Positions 15,704-16,650 of a stretch of DNA of 16,650 bases are shown piece by piece. The position numbers were made by a program, and so were the translations under genes. This stretch comes from Gammaproteobacteria bacterium (GTDB taxonomy: Bacteria > Pseudomonadota > Gammaproteobacteria > Pseudomonadales > Azotimanducaceae): the NCBI GenBank assembly GCA_002712135.1, contig PASO01000019.1, forward strand, positions 3,481-20,130. The letters run 5' to 3'. The notes below the pieces were generated by a model. It worked only from the letters and a program-made list of their open reading frames with translations. It was not told where the DNA came from and did not search any database. The number at the start of each line of letters is the position of its first letter. The stretch's first letter is position 1.

Positions 15704-16490
15704 ATTTCAGCCGGTGACCACCATCCAGATTAAGCACTTCACCAGTGAAATAGGATCCCGCGCGGCTGCATAGCATCACAGCCACACCCGCCATGTCCTC
15801 CAATCCACCATAACGGTGTGCCGGGATGCGTTCTAACTCAGCCTTGAAATGGTCCGATTCCGGGTTTTCCCAGGCGCTGCGCGTCATTTCTGAGTAAAAA
15901 CGCCCTGGAGCAATGGTGTTGACCAGAATATGATCGTCACAGAGTGCAAGAGCCAACAGCGGCGTCATTTTTTCAACTGCATTCTTGCTGGTTGAATAGG
16001 CCATCACATGAGCATGGTTCTCGCTTGCGGCGACAGAACTTGTGAAGATTACCCGCGAAGGATCCTCATGGGTGGCGTTAGCTTTCAATAGATCGAGCAG
16101 AGCCTGAGTAACGAATACGGGCGATCTCAGGTTCAGATCCATGGTCATATCCCAGACTTCCGGCTTCATATCGGCAAACGGACCTCCCGTGCCGACACCG
16201 GCATTGTTAACCAACACATCGATATGCTTTTCCTTCTCTTTTAGAGCGTTGGCCAATGCCTGAATACCTTCTATAGCGCTGAGGTCCCCCGGCATTGGGA
16301 TGCATTCACCATCGGCCAGAGCTGATAGCTCCTCCGCCTTGGCTTTCAACTTATCTTCGGATCGAGCGGTAATGTAAACGCGTGCGGCACCTGCTTCCAA
16401 AAATCCCTGGGCCATATAACTGCCTAGACCACTGGAGCCACCGGTCACTACACAGATTTTTCCATTCATAGAATAGAGGTTCTCTAACAT
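15696..16490 (-). CDS. Classical SDR, RhlG-like 3-oxoacyl/ketone reductase family
   Basis: This 264-residue SDR has TGGSSGLG (16-23), NNAG (95-98), Ser152 in FTSSVAAS, and YSTSK with Tyr165 and Lys169, so it should be active. The phrases MAQGFLEAGAARVYITAR, IAPGRFYSEMTR and YFTGEVLNLDGG resemble RhlG and related NADPH-dependent ketoreductases. RhlG itself was first linked to rhamnolipid precursor synthesis, but most relatives have unknown substrates, so no symbol is given. AGGA precedes ATG 16490 at good spacing. It is upstream of the sulfatase on the same strand and may be co-transcribed with it. A TATTAT box on the minus strand (16550-16555) is a plausible -10 about 60 bases upstream. Confidence 0.92.
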   Translation of the reverse strand: MLENLYSMNGKICVVTGGSSGLGSYMAQGFLEAGAARVYITARSEDKLKAKAEELSALADGECIPMPGDLSAIEGIQALANALKEKEKHIDVLVNNAGVGTGGPFADMKPEVWDMTMDLNLRSPVFVTQALLDLLKANATHEDPSRVIFTSSVAASENHAHVMAYSTSKNAVEKMTPLLALALCDDHILVNTIAPGRFYSEMTRSAWENPESDHFKAELERIPAHRYGGLEDMAGVAVMLCSRAGSYFTGEVLNLDGGHRLKFG

Positions 16491-16522
16491 TATTTTTCCT
16501 GATTGCTTAAAAAGAGTGAGCG

Positions 16523-16554
16523 GCTAGGCCAAAGCCCTAGCGCGATCTTATAAT
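16523..16554 (+). promoter_or_regulatory. Inverted repeat next to a perfect TATAAT box, divergent promoter region
   Basis: GCTAGG (16523-16528) and CCTAGC (16536-16541) form a dyad with a 7-base centre. It ends 7 bases before a perfect plus-strand TATAAT (16549-16554). No -35 hexamer is visible where the dyad lies, which fits an activator- or repressor-bound promoter. The minus-strand TATTAT overlaps the same bases, so one site could control both directions. Confidence 0.35.
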
Positions 16555-16587
16555 AACTTTGTATATTGTTTTTGCCGATTGTACAGC

Positions 16588-16650
16588 ATGGTTAGCGAGT
16601 TAACTTCTTGCCCAGTCGAAAAAACCGATCTTACAGAGATTATCTTCCAG
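16588..16650 (+). CDS. Possible start of a plus-strand gene, cut by the right edge
   Basis: An ATG at 16588 opens a frame that stays open for all 21 codons to the edge (MVSELTSCPVEKTDLTEIIF). It lies 33 bases after the TATAAT box, a fitting leader length, but has no clear Shine-Dalgarno site. The competing reading is the minus strand, where a frame from the edge ends at a TAA at 16600-16602 (LEDNLCKIGFFDWARS) and could be the C-terminus of a gene upstream of the SDR. The promoter favours the plus reading slightly. Confidence 0.3.
   Translation, partial: MVSELTSCPVEKTDLTEIIFQ

Noticed and set aside
15567..15773. Plus-strand 68-codon ORF overlapping the SDR end
   Set aside because: It runs antisense into the SDR coding region and has no ribosome site or known motif.

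Overview
The window reads as a stretch of a proteobacterial chromosome, most likely a gammaproteobacterium. That rests on a CysZ-type sulfate permease, an RhlE-type RNA helicase and a fused enoyl-CoA hydratase/3-hydroxyacyl-CoA dehydrogenase, all with family-typical motifs. Base composition is roughly balanced. Most genes have good Shine-Dalgarno sites and ATG starts. No tRNA, rRNA, CRISPR array, insertion sequence or phage gene was seen. The assignment is inference; a marine or other environmental oligotroph-type lifestyle is only a guess from the gene content.

Layout from left to right: (a) 1-1505, minus, the N-terminal two thirds of a fatty-acid beta-oxidation multifunctional enzyme that runs off the left edge. 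(b) 1506-2168, a spacer with coding-like but broken fragments. (c) 2169-3128, a small coiled-coil ORF converging on cysZ. (d) 3129-4796, a spacer and then a group D flavin monooxygenase of the acyl-CoA dehydrogenase fold. (e) 4797-5529, an AT-rich spacer with an 18-bp perfect palindrome, then a two-CBS-domain protein. (f) 5653-7095, an amidase, divergent from the helicase gene rhlE (7399-8676), with an operator-like inverted repeat between them.

(g) 8759-13634 is the most distinctive part. A dihydroflavonol-reductase-like extended SDR and a classical SDR are translationally close on the plus strand. They converge, with 2 bp between stop codons, on a minus-strand pair made of an atypical SDR and an F420-type luciferase-like (LLM) oxidoreductase. 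A second LLM paralogue starts divergently 105 bp from the atypical SDR. Together these five genes look like a redox module acting on one carbonyl/alcohol-bearing substrate family. The two LLM enzymes most resemble the Rv3520c-type F420-dependent family, so the host probably makes or imports F420. The substrate cannot be told from sequence.

(h) 13631-13984, minus, is a decayed fragment of an HflX-type GTPase: an HflX-like N-terminal motif followed in the same frame, after two stops and a large internal loss, by the G4 and G5 GTPase motifs. (i) 14005-15492, minus, is a cytoplasmic type I sulfatase with a Cys-type formylglycine motif. (j) 15696-16490, minus, is an RhlG-like SDR. Its upstream region holds an inverted repeat abutting a perfect TATAAT box that faces a possible plus-strand gene cut by the right edge.

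Taken together, the amidase, monooxygenase, sulfatase, four SDRs, two LLM oxidoreductases and beta-oxidation enzyme suggest an accessory catabolic region for complex organic substrates interleaved with core genes (cysZ, rhlE). No single known pathway is matched.
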